From Odobenus rosmarus divergens (Eukaryota > Chordata > Mammalia > Carnivora > Odobenidae): 64,000 bases of DNA. The notes under the pieces were generated by a model that saw nothing but the letters and a program-made list of their open reading frames with translations, had not been told where the DNA came from and searched no databases. Position numbers and translations under genes: made by a program. Below are positions 54,431 to 64,000 of this stretch, in pieces (the stretch's first letter is position 1; the number at the start of each line of letters is the position of its first letter). The stretch spans positions 455,504 through 519,503 of the forward strand of contig NW_004451516.1 of NCBI RefSeq assembly GCF_000321225.1. Direction: 5' to 3'.

Positions 54431-56444
54431 AACAATATTGACCTTCTTTTTCTTTCCTGGTTGTGATCAAGACCTCTCTCAGAATAAGTTCACATCCCAG
54501 TTTACCTGGCTGATCCAGGTTTGTTTCTGTTGTCCGGATATCCTGTGCACTTTATTATTTGTCCCAAACTTATTATTTTGCTTTAAAACCAAGGCTAATT
54601 AATAGTTACATTAAAATAAGCCAGTATGGGCTTGGTAGAGCTTCACTTTGTACTTCTAGTTACTTCCCTGGTCTTATTGAATGGTGTGTGAGACACACAG
54701 GTAGTGAACTAAGCTGTTACCCTAACAAACTAGTTAAATTTGAAAGGTGACAATTAGAGAGCATGTTTTCTGTTTTTCAGACCCTTTCCAAAGGAAAAGT
54801 AACAAACAAGCTGAGTTTTTCCTAAAAAAAAAAAAAGTGCACTGGGATAAAAAAAAAAAGGGCTGGGGAGAGCCAACTTTTCCAGGTCTTGGTTGATGGT
54901 AGGAGATGTATCTCTGCCTCTAATGTAGGAACACCAGAGAAAGACAAACAAATCCCACCCCAAAAGGCTATTTCTGGTGTCGTAGCCAGTGGGGCAAGAA
55001 CTTGAGTAATATCCTGTGGACTACTGGCCTGGGTGTTGGAGTCTCACAGTGGTGGCTATAAGGTAAGATTGTCTTTATTTTTGTAGGAAACTAGTAAGAG
55101 AGCACAGATGCTGAGCACAGATTATGACCGATGACTTTTAGCACCGATTCAGCCCCGGAGGAACAGCTGTATAGGTTGGCAGCGATGTCAGTAAAAGGGA
55201 TCTGCTCCGTCTGCTCTGACTGTCAAGGTTTCAGAAGAGCAGCAACATCTGCAATAGTGCTCAGAAGGATGCCATTCAGCATATTCCCAATTTTTAGGAC
55301 ATAGAAACGGGACAAACTCATTAGACAGAGTACGTAGACCTGGGGTCCATGAGGATATCTGGAGATGAAAAAGAAAAAATGGGCTGCCACAGGTTGCAAA
55401 ATAGAGATTTAGAGTCATATTCATTTTATAGTAAATAATATGAGCATTTTTTGAACTCTGAGTCATTTCACTTTATGGTCTCCAAAACACATGATAAATC
55501 TGAACACACACTACTTACAAGAGAACTGCTACAAAGCCCTTGATGCCTAGCACGTGCTGGGTAAACAGTAGGCAATATCACTGACTAGTAGTACCAGGAG
55601 TACCCAGACTATGTAAGCTGCCTCCAAGTTTCCAAGAAGTTACAGGCTCTTGTTTACACCTTCAAAGTGTAGATTCTACTTGGGTTGTAACTGGAATACA
55701 AATGAATTTAAGTGTAGTAAAAGTCAAAATGAGAGTAAGCTCAAAAGTAAGTATTCTAACAATAAATGCTGCAGGAGTTCAATTAAAGGGAGTTATTCAG
55801 AACTGTTTAGTATCTCGTAATGTAAAAAGTATTGAGTTCATGAGTACAGTAGTCTACACAAATCTCAATGAACAAAATAAATAATGCTAACAACATCTCA
55901 GTAAAGAAAGTTGTAAGCACCAAGAACAAGTTTAATGTTTTAATCTATTTTCTTTTCCCTTAAAAATAAATGATTTACTGTTATAAGTTCAATTAAAGTA
56001 CATATTGACAAAGTGTAAGAACCTAAAAAATATAAGACGGCCACCCACTCAGGGCCAGTATGTTACAGTACTTCAGTAAATTGCTCTGACACTCAACCCA
56101 CATGGGACCTAGAAACTATCTCATCAGTGTCCCAGAATGGTAACACTCAGGGATGCTGATTTATGCAAACCAAGCCTACAAGTGACTAATGTCAATGGAC
56201 AACTTTACCTAGAGGAATGTAATTGTCATTTGGTCTAACCAGTACACTTCCTTTAGACGCATGCTTCACAAAAACAAAATTTTCAGATGCACTTGGTGAA
56301 GATAGGCTCAGAATGGGGAGCAGGGAAGTTAATTTTATGATTGGAATGTTTGATGACCTTAGATCTAATGGCCTTATGGGCCCATCTCCTTAATAAGGAA
56401 GGAATCACCAAATAACTCCAAAATTCATGTTGAACACCTGGAAT
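54431..56444. other. Unassigned DNA, 2 kb
   Basis: A run at 54825-54836 and another at 54850-54859. No repeat family assigned. The frame 55188-55466 (minus, 92 codons) and others lack recognisable domains. Confidence 0.4.
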
Positions 56445-56500
56445 GTGGTCTGGTTCACTGTAGGCGTTTCATGGTATTGGTTGAATGAATGAGTGAAAGT
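56445..56500 (+). repeat. L2 3'-tip-like fragment
   Basis: TTCACTGTAGGCGTTTCATGGTATTGGTTGAATGAATGAG resembles the L2 3' terminus (GGCGCTCAATAAATATTTGTTGAATGAATG). Very short. Confidence 0.4.
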
Positions 56501-56687
56501 TCCCCTGAACAGTGCTTGGATAATCATTGCCAAACTTTGTCTTGATATTTTTCTACAATTTTTTTTTCCTGAAGTGTTCTAAACTGCATTTTTCTAATCA
56601 ACACATTTTTTTAAATGATACATGAATACCTTTAATCCTTTATAGTCAAGATTCACTAGCTAGAAAGCCAGTTGTTCTTTTAAAACA

Positions 56688-56840
56688 GAATTTCCCAATG
56701 TCAGCACTGTTGAGACATTTTAAACCAGATAATTCTTTGTTGTTGAAGCGTTGTCCTGTGCCCTGCAGGATGTTTAGCAGCATCACGGGCCTCTCCCCGC
56801 TACTGCCGTAGAGCACTCACACACACTCCTGTGTTTCCTG
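56688..56840 (+). repeat. MER20-like hAT fossil, partial
   Basis: AATGTCAGCACTGTTGAGACATTTT, GATAATTCTTTGTTGTTGAAG and GCAGGATGTTTAGCAGCATCACGGGCCTCT match the MER20 order more closely than the copy at 396. The 3' third is missing or scrambled. Confidence 0.75.
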
Positions 56841-57770
56841 TTAATATTTGCAATACATGATAATATTCTGTTTCATGGTTTTGACATAGTTCACTGCAAT
56901 AAGACTAAATGAAAAGAGGTTTGGTTGGGGGTAGGGTGGGGTAGGGTACAAGCAAGGGTTTGGGAAGGAAGAACAGCTAAGAACAGTTAAGAACAGTTAA
57001 GCCAATCAAAAATGTGCTCAGGCATTGCCAATTATCCCCCTAGGCACAAAATTAACCTCAACTGAGAACCAGTTCTTTTAAAGTGATATAGCTGCTCTTC
57101 TCTGTTAAGTACGAATTTCATAATTTAACTATCAAAAACAATGACACTGTGAGTTCTTAGAGTCTTCCAGTATCTCTCCTAAGCTCCACCCTATTCCCCA
57201 GGTATTGCCAACCCCACTAGACCATAACAGAGATACAATATTAGTAATTTCAAGGAGAGGGAAAAGAAAATAATTTGGAAGGAAATCAAGCCCCTTACTT
57301 CCTGTTCGGTGGAATGGAATTTTTTACTGCATGTGCTGTTCTTGACAAAATGGGAACTTCAGTCCCAAGGAAGCTCACAGGAGCTGATGGTCTGTTCTCC
57401 GTGCCTGTTGATAAGGTCTCAGAAAGTCAGATATTTTTCTGTTTTAAAGTCAGACATGGTATTTCGACACCTTTTTACTATACCTTAGATTAGATACAAC
57501 TGCCTTCAGAGACATTTTGTTCCTTCATCCTGAATCTTCATTTGTCCAGTCAGGAAAATCAGAAAAGTTTAATGTGCCAGGAGTCACAAAACTGCCATTC
57601 TGATAAGCACTCAGAGCAAGGACATGCATCTAAAAAAAGCTTTAGTTTATTTCAGGAACTTACTAAAAGAGGTTCATAAGCTAAATTTTTCAGTCAATAA
57701 ATTTGGTTTAAATGTGAACTGGGTAACAGGATAACATCAGTCCAAACTTCAAGACTTTTCCACTTCAAAT
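56841..57770. other. Unassigned DNA
   Basis: GGGTAGGGTGGGGTAGGGTA near 56930 and a short AAGAACAGTT tandem near 56975. No gene supported. Confidence 0.45.
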
Positions 57771-57781
57771 AATTGCCTACA

Positions 57782-57976
57782 GGGGTGCCTGGGTGGCTCA
57801 GTCGTTAAGCGTCTGCCTTCGGCTCAGGTCATGATCCCAGGGTCCTGGGATAGAGCCCCACATCAAGCCCCACATCGAGCCCCTGCTCAGTGGGAAGCCT
57901 GCTTCTCCCTCTCCCACTTCCCTCTCTTGCTGTGTCTCTCTCTGTCAAATAAATAAATAAAATCTTCAAAGAAAAA
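57782..57976 (+). mobile_element. Can-SINE sharing the internal AGCCCCACATC duplication
   Basis: GGGGTGCCTGGGTGGCTCAG head, GAGCCCCACATCAAGCCCCA followed by CATCGAGCCCC, i.e. the same doubling as in the copy at 20497. Normal tail. TSD AATTGCCTACA at 57771-57781 and 57977-57987. Confidence 0.95.
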
Positions 57977-57987
57977 ATTGCCTACAA

Positions 57988-58834
57988 CAGAACCAAAGGT
58001 TACTTACAGTTAGTTATTCCCAGTAACAAACCTTGCTGCAGAAACCACTCTTTCTAAATACTTAAATGTAAAGAATAATAAAGGGCAACAGTCAAAAATG
58101 TAAGGACTCACAAAAATTTGGATCATTGTTCTTTCCCACACCAAAAAAAATCCTTGAGCCTAGGATTACAAGTAAAATATATCATTGATTTTGAACATAG
58201 GAAGCAATGAGTGCATGACCAGCTATCAATTGCCGAAGATGGAGTCTCTCCTGGCTGGTGTTGTCCTGTTTTGTTTTGTTTTTAACTTTTTTTTTTAAGT
58301 AAATGCTTAGATCTTAGTATTATTTTTCCCAAAGACAAAAGTATAAAAACTGGACTGACCTATGTGATTTATCATAGCTAACAAACTGATTTTTAAAAAG
58401 AAAAAAAAAAACAATAAAACAGATTGCTGAAGAAGATGTGAAAATCAGAAAAAAATTAAAATCTTTTCCCTGGGTAAAAGGGGTAGTCTGGGTAATTCCA
58501 CTTTTTGTTAATGATTCTAGTAATTGCCTGATTATGGACATATGATTATTCTATTTAATTTGCCAACTGATTTTCCTAGTGTGTCTACATTGTTTGGTTT
58601 TCTATAATTTCTTCATTTATAAAATAGAGAGGATATTGATCTTCCTTATACAGGGATACAAGGAGTGATAAGATGAATTTAAAGCATCTATTCTGAAAAT
58701 ATATTATGCAAAATAATTGAAAATTCACTTTCTTAAATAGCATAGTAAGCATGTGGTTGGTATTTAGGGATTGTTAGATATCATCTTCCTTCTTTTCTTC
58801 ATCCCTTCCTTAGTCTCCCTTTTTGCTTTGGGGA
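57988..58834. other. Unassigned AT-rich DNA
   Basis: Short A and T homopolymers only. No gene or family recognised. Confidence 0.45.
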
Positions 58835-59060
58835 GTAGGAAAAGCACTGAGCCAGGAGTCAGGAAAATTATTCTAGTACCAAACTCTCACTAACTACTTG
58901 ATATCAGACTAATTTCAGTATCCTCACCTTTAAAACAGAATAATGCTATTTCCCTTTTCTACTTCACATAGTTTTCTGACCATGAAATGAGATAACACAT
59001 GTGAAAAACACTCTATAATTGTAATATCCTATGTAACACTAAGATGCTATTAGCAGGACT
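58835..59060 (+). repeat. MIR SINE, nearly full length
   Basis: GGAAAAGCACTGAGCCAGGAGTCAGG, CTCTCACTAACTACTTGATATC, CAGTATCCTCACCTTTAAAACAG and ATGAGATAACACATGTGAAAAACAC are MIR landmarks in order. Confidence 0.8.
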
Positions 59061-59111
59061 TTAAAACGAAAACTAAAGAGACTATTTGGGCCTATTAAGA
59101 ATTCATCACAG

Positions 59112-59319
59112 GGATGCCTGGGTGACTCAGCTGGTTGAGTGTCTTACTCTTGATTTCGGCTCAGGTCACAATCTTAGGGTTGTGGGATTGAGCCCTGAGT
59201 CGGGAGCTCCATGCTCAGTGGGAAATCTGCTTATGTTTCTCTCTCCCTCTCCCCCTGGCCCCCCCACTTGAGAGTGCTCTCTCTCTCTCAAATAATAAAT
59301 AAATCTTTAAATTAAAAAA
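59112..59319 (+). mobile_element. Older Can-SINE with perfect TSD
   Basis: GGATGCCTGGGTGACTCAGC head, TCTTACTCTTGATTTCGGCTC body, CTCCATGCTCAGTGGGAAATC, CT-rich, AAATAATAAATAAATC tail. TSD AAGAATTCATCACAG at 59097-59111 and 59320-59334. Confidence 0.95.
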
Positions 59320-59334
59320 AAGAATTCATCACAG

Positions 59335-59867
59335 CCTCTATCATTTATAAATCTTAGATGACTGTCAGTTTTTAAGGACTCCAAGTAGTTATTTATTTTT
59401 ACCTAATCCCATGAGCATATATCAGTCAAAAATCACTAGCATTATGTTCTAGGAGCCTAATTCTTATTCCACAAAAGCCTGGGGGACCTGAAAAGGATAA
59501 AAATCTGGCCTATGTTAATGCCTACACTCAATTATATAATAGTGCACATACCAAAGATTTTCAAAATATATCTCAGAATAGCTGAATAGCAAAACCAGTT
59601 CTCAGGTAGCAGAATTAACATCAACCTTGTCAATTTCTCTTCTCTGTTAACTGGCCATAGTCTCCAACCCTCATTTTTCAGTGGCTTTCCAAATGACATC
59701 CACTTCATGAAATTCTTCATCTTTTGCAAATTTTGCTGGTAAGCTTTGCATTATACTTGCACCATATGTTAGTGATAGTTACCAGGACTGATGTTAAGCA
59801 GGGAGGGGGTTGTAAATAGAAAATGTATCCATTCTCAATTCATTAATGGATGCTTCCCTATTCTGAT
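59335..59867. other. Unassigned DNA
   Basis: Nothing recognised. Confidence 0.45.
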
Positions 59868-60020
59868 GGCTTTTGCATCTCTGTGCACTCAGTGTGGAAA
59901 CCAGGATAATGAACAATCAGATAAGGAGGACACCCTATTCCTACCTCAAAATGTTGCTGTGAGGATAAAAATGAAATTCTTCTTGGTACACAGTAAGCCC
60001 CAATAAATGTTGCTTATTTT
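59868..60020 (+). repeat. MIR SINE 3' fragment
   Basis: TTGCTGTGAGGATAAAAATG followed by GGTACACAGTAAGCCCCAATAAATGTTG is the MIR 3' end. The 5' part is not clear. Confidence 0.65.
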
Positions 60021-60368
60021 AAAGATAGAAGGCAGTGAGCAGAAGCCATTAGGCAGAAACAAGGAGAGACAGAAGTAACCGATGGCAGGATAGGAAGAAA
60101 TCTCTAGAGGGAAGCAAAGAAAGAGGTGCTGAGTCACAAGCATGACAGGCAAGGAGAATCAATCACTCAGCTCCCTCATTGATCCTGAGCACTGCAGCCT
60201 TGCTGAGTTTTCTGGCTCTCCTCTGAGACTACGAGGACATCCTGAGAATACACTGCTATCACTTGAGGTAACTGAAGGATGTCTCAACCCTAACATAACA
60301 AAACAACCTATTTGTTAAATTGTAATCAACCGGACTTGCTCCGAGAATGTACTGACAAAAGAAACACT

Positions 60369-60566
60369 GGGGCGCCTGGGTGGCTCAGTCGTTAAGCGTC
60401 TGCCTTCGGCTCAGGTCATGATCCCGGGATCTCGGAATCGAGTCCCGCATCAGGCTCCCCGCCCCGCGGGAAGCCTGCTTCTCCCTCTCCCACTCCCCCT
60501 GCTTGTGTTCCCTCTCTCGCTATGTCTCTCTCTGTCAAATAAATAAAGAAAATATTTTTAAGAAAG
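60369..60566 (+). mobile_element. Can-SINE, full length, young
   Basis: GGGGCGCCTGGGTGGCTCAG head with retained CpGs (CTCGGAATCGAGTCCCGC, CCCGCCCCGCGGG) and AAATAAATAAAGAAAATA tail. TSD AAAGAAACACT at 60358-60368 and 60567-60577. Confidence 0.95.
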
Positions 60567-60577
60567 AAAGAAACACT

Positions 60578-61235
60578 CCCTTCACCTAATGAAAGAGCTC
60601 GTTTCCTTTCTGATTTAATTGAGTCTCTGAGCTGTTCTGTTCCTTGGGATTCAACAGATCTCAAAGGATACTATCTCCAACCTTCATGTAAAAAAAAAAA
60701 AAATTTCTTAGTAACTCATTAAGTATGTTTAACACTCCAGAATCTGTGAAGCATGCCGCATTCTTAAGAGGAGAGTACAACAAATCCTGGGAATGGAATC
60801 TTGGAATTTTCATTTTTAATAAGAACCCTAGATGACTAGCCAGTTTCATAATTTTTCACCTACTAAATGAGAACCAAATTCCAGTTTTACCTTCCTAGGA
60901 ATGTTTGCATGTCATCTGAAGTTGTGGGTGTTTAAAAACTCTTCAATCACACATAGTCTTTTTGTTTATTACATAAATTACTAATACCATCCATGGGCTT
61001 TCCATTAATTAACTAATTTATTATTCTATTCAACAATTATATTGAGCATACAATTAACATGTGTCAAGTAATGTATCAGAGGCTAGGTTTCCCTAGCTCA
61101 CCTTTCAAGATCAACCTTTTACAGACCAGAATTACACAGCCAAGAGTATCCATGACGAGACCTGTCCATGACAACCCAAACTGACCTTCCTATGGAAACA
61201 TCAATTCTCTAATAGAAAAATTTGGAATTCTAAGT
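60578..61235. other. Unassigned DNA
   Basis: A run at 60690-60702. No gene or family recognised. Confidence 0.45.
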
Positions 61236-61237
61236 GG

Positions 61238-61465
61238 GCACAATTGGATTTCAAGCCCCAGCTCTGCAGTCTTGGTTGCTATGGATTTGAAGCAATTTCT
61301 TCACATCTCCAAACATCTATAAAATGTTTAATTTGAATGAATAATAGCACCTGTCTCATAGGGGTATAACGATAAGAGATAATGCTATCATATGTTAAGT
61401 ACTTGGTCAGTGTTTGGCATGTATAATTGATGCTCAATAAATGAGACATATTGCTATTATTATTA
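61238..61465 (+). repeat. MIR SINE, nearly full length
   Basis: GATTTCAAGCCCCAGCTCTGCAG, GAAGCAATTTCTTCACATCTCC, AATAGCACCTGTCTCATAGGGG and GATGCTCAATAAATGAGACATA are MIR sense landmarks in order. Confidence 0.85.
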
Positions 61466-61558
61466 AAGGAGTCAGGACCAGACTTTTTTTTATGGAAGAG
61501 TCTTGGAAACCTCAATATTATCAATATTCCCATTTTCTGAATTAAAAAAAAAAATGCT

Positions 61559-61701
61559 GGGGCACCTGGGTGGCTCAGTCGGTTAAGCATCCGCCTTTGG
61601 CTCAGATCATGATCCCAGGGTCTTCTCCCTCTGCTTGCCACTCCCCCTGCTTGTGTTCTCTCTCTGACAAATAAATAAATAAGATCTTTAAAAAAAAAAA
61701 A
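61559..61701 (+). mobile_element. Internally deleted Can-SINE
   Basis: GGCACCTGGGTGGCTCAGTC head through ATGATCCCAGGGTC, then directly CTTCTCCCTCTGCTTGCC and a normal AAATAAATAAATAAGATC tail. The central GATCGAGCC...GGAGCCTG segment (about 55-60 bp) is missing. No clear TSD. Confidence 0.9.
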
Positions 61702-61730
61702 TTCTTAGAGAAATAAAATCATTCATCCAT

Positions 61731-61870
61731 GTAACAAACTTGTTTAGCAGTTCCTATGTGCCAGACTAGGGCTACTGTCTGCAGATACAAGGATAAAGAA
61801 GACAGTGACCCTGAACTCAAGCGCTCACTATCTCACAGAGGAGACACACAAGAATAACAAATACCCCAAA
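61731..61870 (-). repeat. L2 3'-end remnant
   Basis: CAGTTCCTATGTGCCAGACTAGGGCTACTGTCTGCAGATACAAGGATAAAG then GACCCTGAACTCAAGCGCTCACTATCTC mirror the reverse complement of the L2 3' end (GTGCCTGGCACATAG, GTATCCCCAGC, GAGGGCAGGG, GTAAGCTCC). Confidence 0.65.
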
Positions 61871-62099
61871 AGAGGGAAGCACAGAGTTGTGGGAGCACAT
61901 GAGCCAGCTCCTTCAGAATGCAAGCTAGAGTGGGCGTCAAGGAGGCTCCCCAGAGGGGATGTCCTAGCTGAGTCACGAAGGAAGTGACCTTACGAAAGTG
62001 GTTAATCATTGGCAGCCTGGCCTTGAAACCAAATCCTTGTCCCCAAGACCAGTGAACTTGTCACTTACATCACAGCTTCTTTGATTAAATACAATTAAA

Positions 62100-62225
62100 A
62101 AGTAGTTTTTTAGCACTTGCTTTATGGAAAAGCCTGTACTAGGTGGCAACAAAGGTGAGTGATTATAGTTCTTATCTCATGAAAGCAAGTGGAAATAAGT
62201 CAGACATACAGATAACCAACTCAAA
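62100..62225 (-). repeat. L2-like remnant
   Basis: TAGCACTTGCTTTATGGAAAAGCC, AACAAAGGTGAGTGATTATAG and TTCTTATCTCATGAAAGC follow the same antisense L2 pattern weakly. Confidence 0.4.
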
Positions 62226-62231
62226 ACAAAA

Positions 62232-62414
62232 GTGGCAGAAGAGTTTAATATTCAAAATCAAGCGTTGGACATTCTACGTCAGCTTTCAGTTAGTTCTCAG
62301 ACTTTCAAGGTGGAGGCTAGTGATTCCTCACCTACCAATGTGAATTCCACAAATGTGAATAATTACCACCCAGTGGCAAAGCCAAGTGGATATTATTCAC
62401 CACTTTGTCTGTAA
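62232..62414 (+). other. Unrecognised 60-codon open frame
   Basis: Encodes MAEEFNIQNQALDILRQLSV and continues with a Ser/Asn/Thr-rich stretch ending YSPLCL. I do not recognise the protein. The composition looks more protein-like than the other short frames of this window, and it lies outside recognised repeats. There is no identified promoter or splice partner. The GTCTGTAAATT at the stop is only a weak donor-like sequence. It could be a decayed exon, a retrocopy fragment or chance. Confidence 0.15.
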
Positions 62415-62903
62415 ATTGTAATACAGTTCCTTTAATTTCTGCTTAACCCAATTTAAAAGGAGCTTCTTTTTTGACTTGTAGGTGCCAAGAATTCTATATT
62501 TCACTGTACATAGTGCTTCTGCTTACTTTAAATTGTTTACTGGTAGAACCTATTTAAAATATTTTATTTAAGGCAACTACATCTTCATAGTTGAAATTTT
62601 CCTTTAGTTTTCTTTTGAGTGCTTTCTTCATCAGATTGGGGAATCCGAATTATGCTTGCCTCAAGAAATCATTGACAAAACTTCCCATCACTCTGTGCTT
62701 TGGAGCAATATAGGAATTATCTGGCCCCTAACGGTTTTATCCAGTTCATCTAAAAATTCTATTGAACTCTGAAGTCACTACTTATTAATAGCAGTGCTCC
62801 TGCTCAGTACGGATTTACCTTCAGATCCTTCTTATCATAGCATTCCACATAACCGTGAAGTGACAAACATAAATCAGTGAATTTATTTTCAATTTTTCTT
62901 CTA
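62415..62903. other. Unassigned AT-rich DNA
   Basis: No repeat or gene recognised. Confidence 0.45.
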
Positions 62904-62905
62904 TA

Positions 62906-63228
62906 CAGTTGACCCTTGAACAATATGAGTTTGAACTGCACAGGTCCACTTATATGTGGATTGTTTTTCAATAAATACAGTACAGTACTATAATGTATTT
63001 TCTCTTCTTATGATTTTCTTAACATTTTCTTTTCTATAGCATACTCTATGGTAAGAATGCTATATATATATAACATACAAAATATGAGTTAATCAACTAT
63101 TTATGTTCGTGGTAAGGCTTCTACTCAACAGTAGGCTATTAGAAGTTTTGGGGGAATCAAAAGTTATATGTAGATTTTCAACTACATGGGGTCAGACCCC
63201 TAACTCCACGTTGTTCAAGGGTCAAGTG
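62906..63228 (+). mobile_element. MER2-like Tigger-type DNA transposon, second copy
   Basis: Starts CAGTTGACCCTTGAACAATA and ends TTGTTCAAGGGTCAAGTG (terminal inverted repeat), flanked by TA at 62904-62905 and 63229-63230. The internal text (TTATGATTTTCTTAACATTTTC, CAACAGTAGGCTATTAGAAG) matches the copy at 9925. Terminal repeats are better preserved than in that copy. Confidence 0.9.
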
Positions 63229-63230
63229 TA

Positions 63231-63816
63231 TTAAGAAATGAATTTAAGACCTGAATTATTCTCTGTGTATTTGACCACATCCCGTGGATTTTCATAGGTA
63301 ATGATACCCTTTTTAATAATTTCTTAGTAGCCTTTGACTTTTCTTTTTATTTCCTCCTTGGCTTACAAGTTCTTCATTTAGTAAACTGCCCATAGAAAGT
63401 AAAACCTAGGGCAACTTACTATGTGTGTTGCTGGTACAGTTTGTAAAATAATATAATTTTACCCTCACTGACTGCCCCTGAAGCACAACCTTGTTTCAAC
63501 CTCCACTGCTTTATAATGGAAACTCTTTCAGGTTACAATGAGGAATCATCCACTTACTTCTCAAGAGGCTCCAACATACCTGCTCTTCAAGTCTGATTGG
63601 GTTTGGCTTCAGTTTGGTTTCCTCTGCTACATACATTCCTGAAATTCCTCATTTCTCTCTCATATCAATGCTATCTTTCCTTCTTTTCCAGTGGTCATTC
63701 AGAAGTTTGCTTGTCCCCCCCCTTTTTTTTTTTACATTTTTGGTTCTTTTGATGGACTGTGGATAAGCAGAGAAGGTAAGTGCATAGGCTCAAGACATGA
63801 TGGTAAAAGCAGAAAC
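63231..63816. other. Unassigned DNA
   Basis: C/T homopolymers at 63715-63732. No gene or family recognised. Confidence 0.45.
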
Positions 63817-63818
63817 CT

Positions 63819-64000
63819 GGGCGCCAGGGTGGCTCAGTGGGATAAGTGTCTGCCTTCAGCTCAAGTCATGACCTCAGGGTCCTGGGATTGAGCCCTGTAT
63901 CAGGTTCCCTGCTCAGTGGTGAGTCTGCTTCTCCCTCTCCCTCTGTGATCTCTTTCTCTCAAATAAATAAAGAAAATCTTTAAAATAATAAATAAATAAA
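63819..64000 (+). mobile_element. Can-SINE running to the window edge
   Basis: GGGCGCCAGGGTGGCTCAGT head, AAGTCATGACCTCAGGGTCC body, CTCAAATAAATAAAGAAAATC and an AATAAATAAA tail. The right TSD lies outside the window. Confidence 0.9.

Noticed and set aside
54770..55075. Candidate exon between TTTTTCAG (54780) and AAGGTAAGA (55068)
   Set aside because: Splice-like sites exist, but the enclosed frames have early stops and homopolymer runs; chance matches are expected at this density.

Overview
The window is vertebrate nuclear DNA from a carnivoran. About thirty copies of one tRNA-derived SINE are scattered on both strands. Their head reads close to GGGCGCCTGGGTGGCTCAG, their body contains the TCATGATCCCAGGGTCCTGGGATCGAGCC type of sequence, and they end in TC-rich DNA plus AAATAAATAAAATCTT. 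This is the tRNA-Lys-derived Can-SINE family. The body matches the arctoid form (bears/panda, seals, mustelids) better than the dog or cat forms as I recall them, so an arctoid caniform is my best inference; the species cannot be named from sequence alone. No protein-coding gene, exon, functional RNA gene, CRISPR array or bacterial-type operon could be supported. Almost all open frames are under 100 codons, are L1 remnants, or lie in repeats. The window is best read as AT-rich intergenic or deep intronic DNA. Layout: 0-10 kb holds a MER20-like hAT fossil, Can-SINEs, MIRs, two 3'-end L1 fragments with target-site duplications (TSDs), L2 remnants and a MaLR LTR with intact ends and a 5-bp TSD. 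10-20 kb holds a MER2-like DNA transposon, an MLT2-like LTR, a class-I-type LTR 3' part, a second MaLR LTR, microsatellites and a local 47-bp-period duplication. 20-30 kb is SINE-dense and carries a palindromic hairpin element (25736-25865), a MER5A-like copy and a decayed L1 5' region. 30-44 kb is mostly unassigned AT-rich DNA with some SINEs, including a nested pair at 39 kb. 44-48.5 kb holds MIR, L2 and MLT1-like remnants. 49.1-53.0 kb holds the most informative locus: an antisense L1 with a recognisable 5' end, interrupted by a 50-N assembly gap, inserted inside an older short polyadenylated retrocopy, with both nested TSD pairs readable. 53-64 kb holds a (GGAT)n array, L2, MIR and MER20 remnants, more SINEs and a second MER2-like copy. 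The elements do not form a pathway; the window is a layered record of retrotransposition. The best candidates for new observations are structural: the nested L1/retrocopy, the 40-bp-arm hairpin, a roughly 30-nt SINE-head insertion with its own TSD, and a short duplication shared by two SINE copies that may define a subfamily. I found no convincing undescribed functional system.
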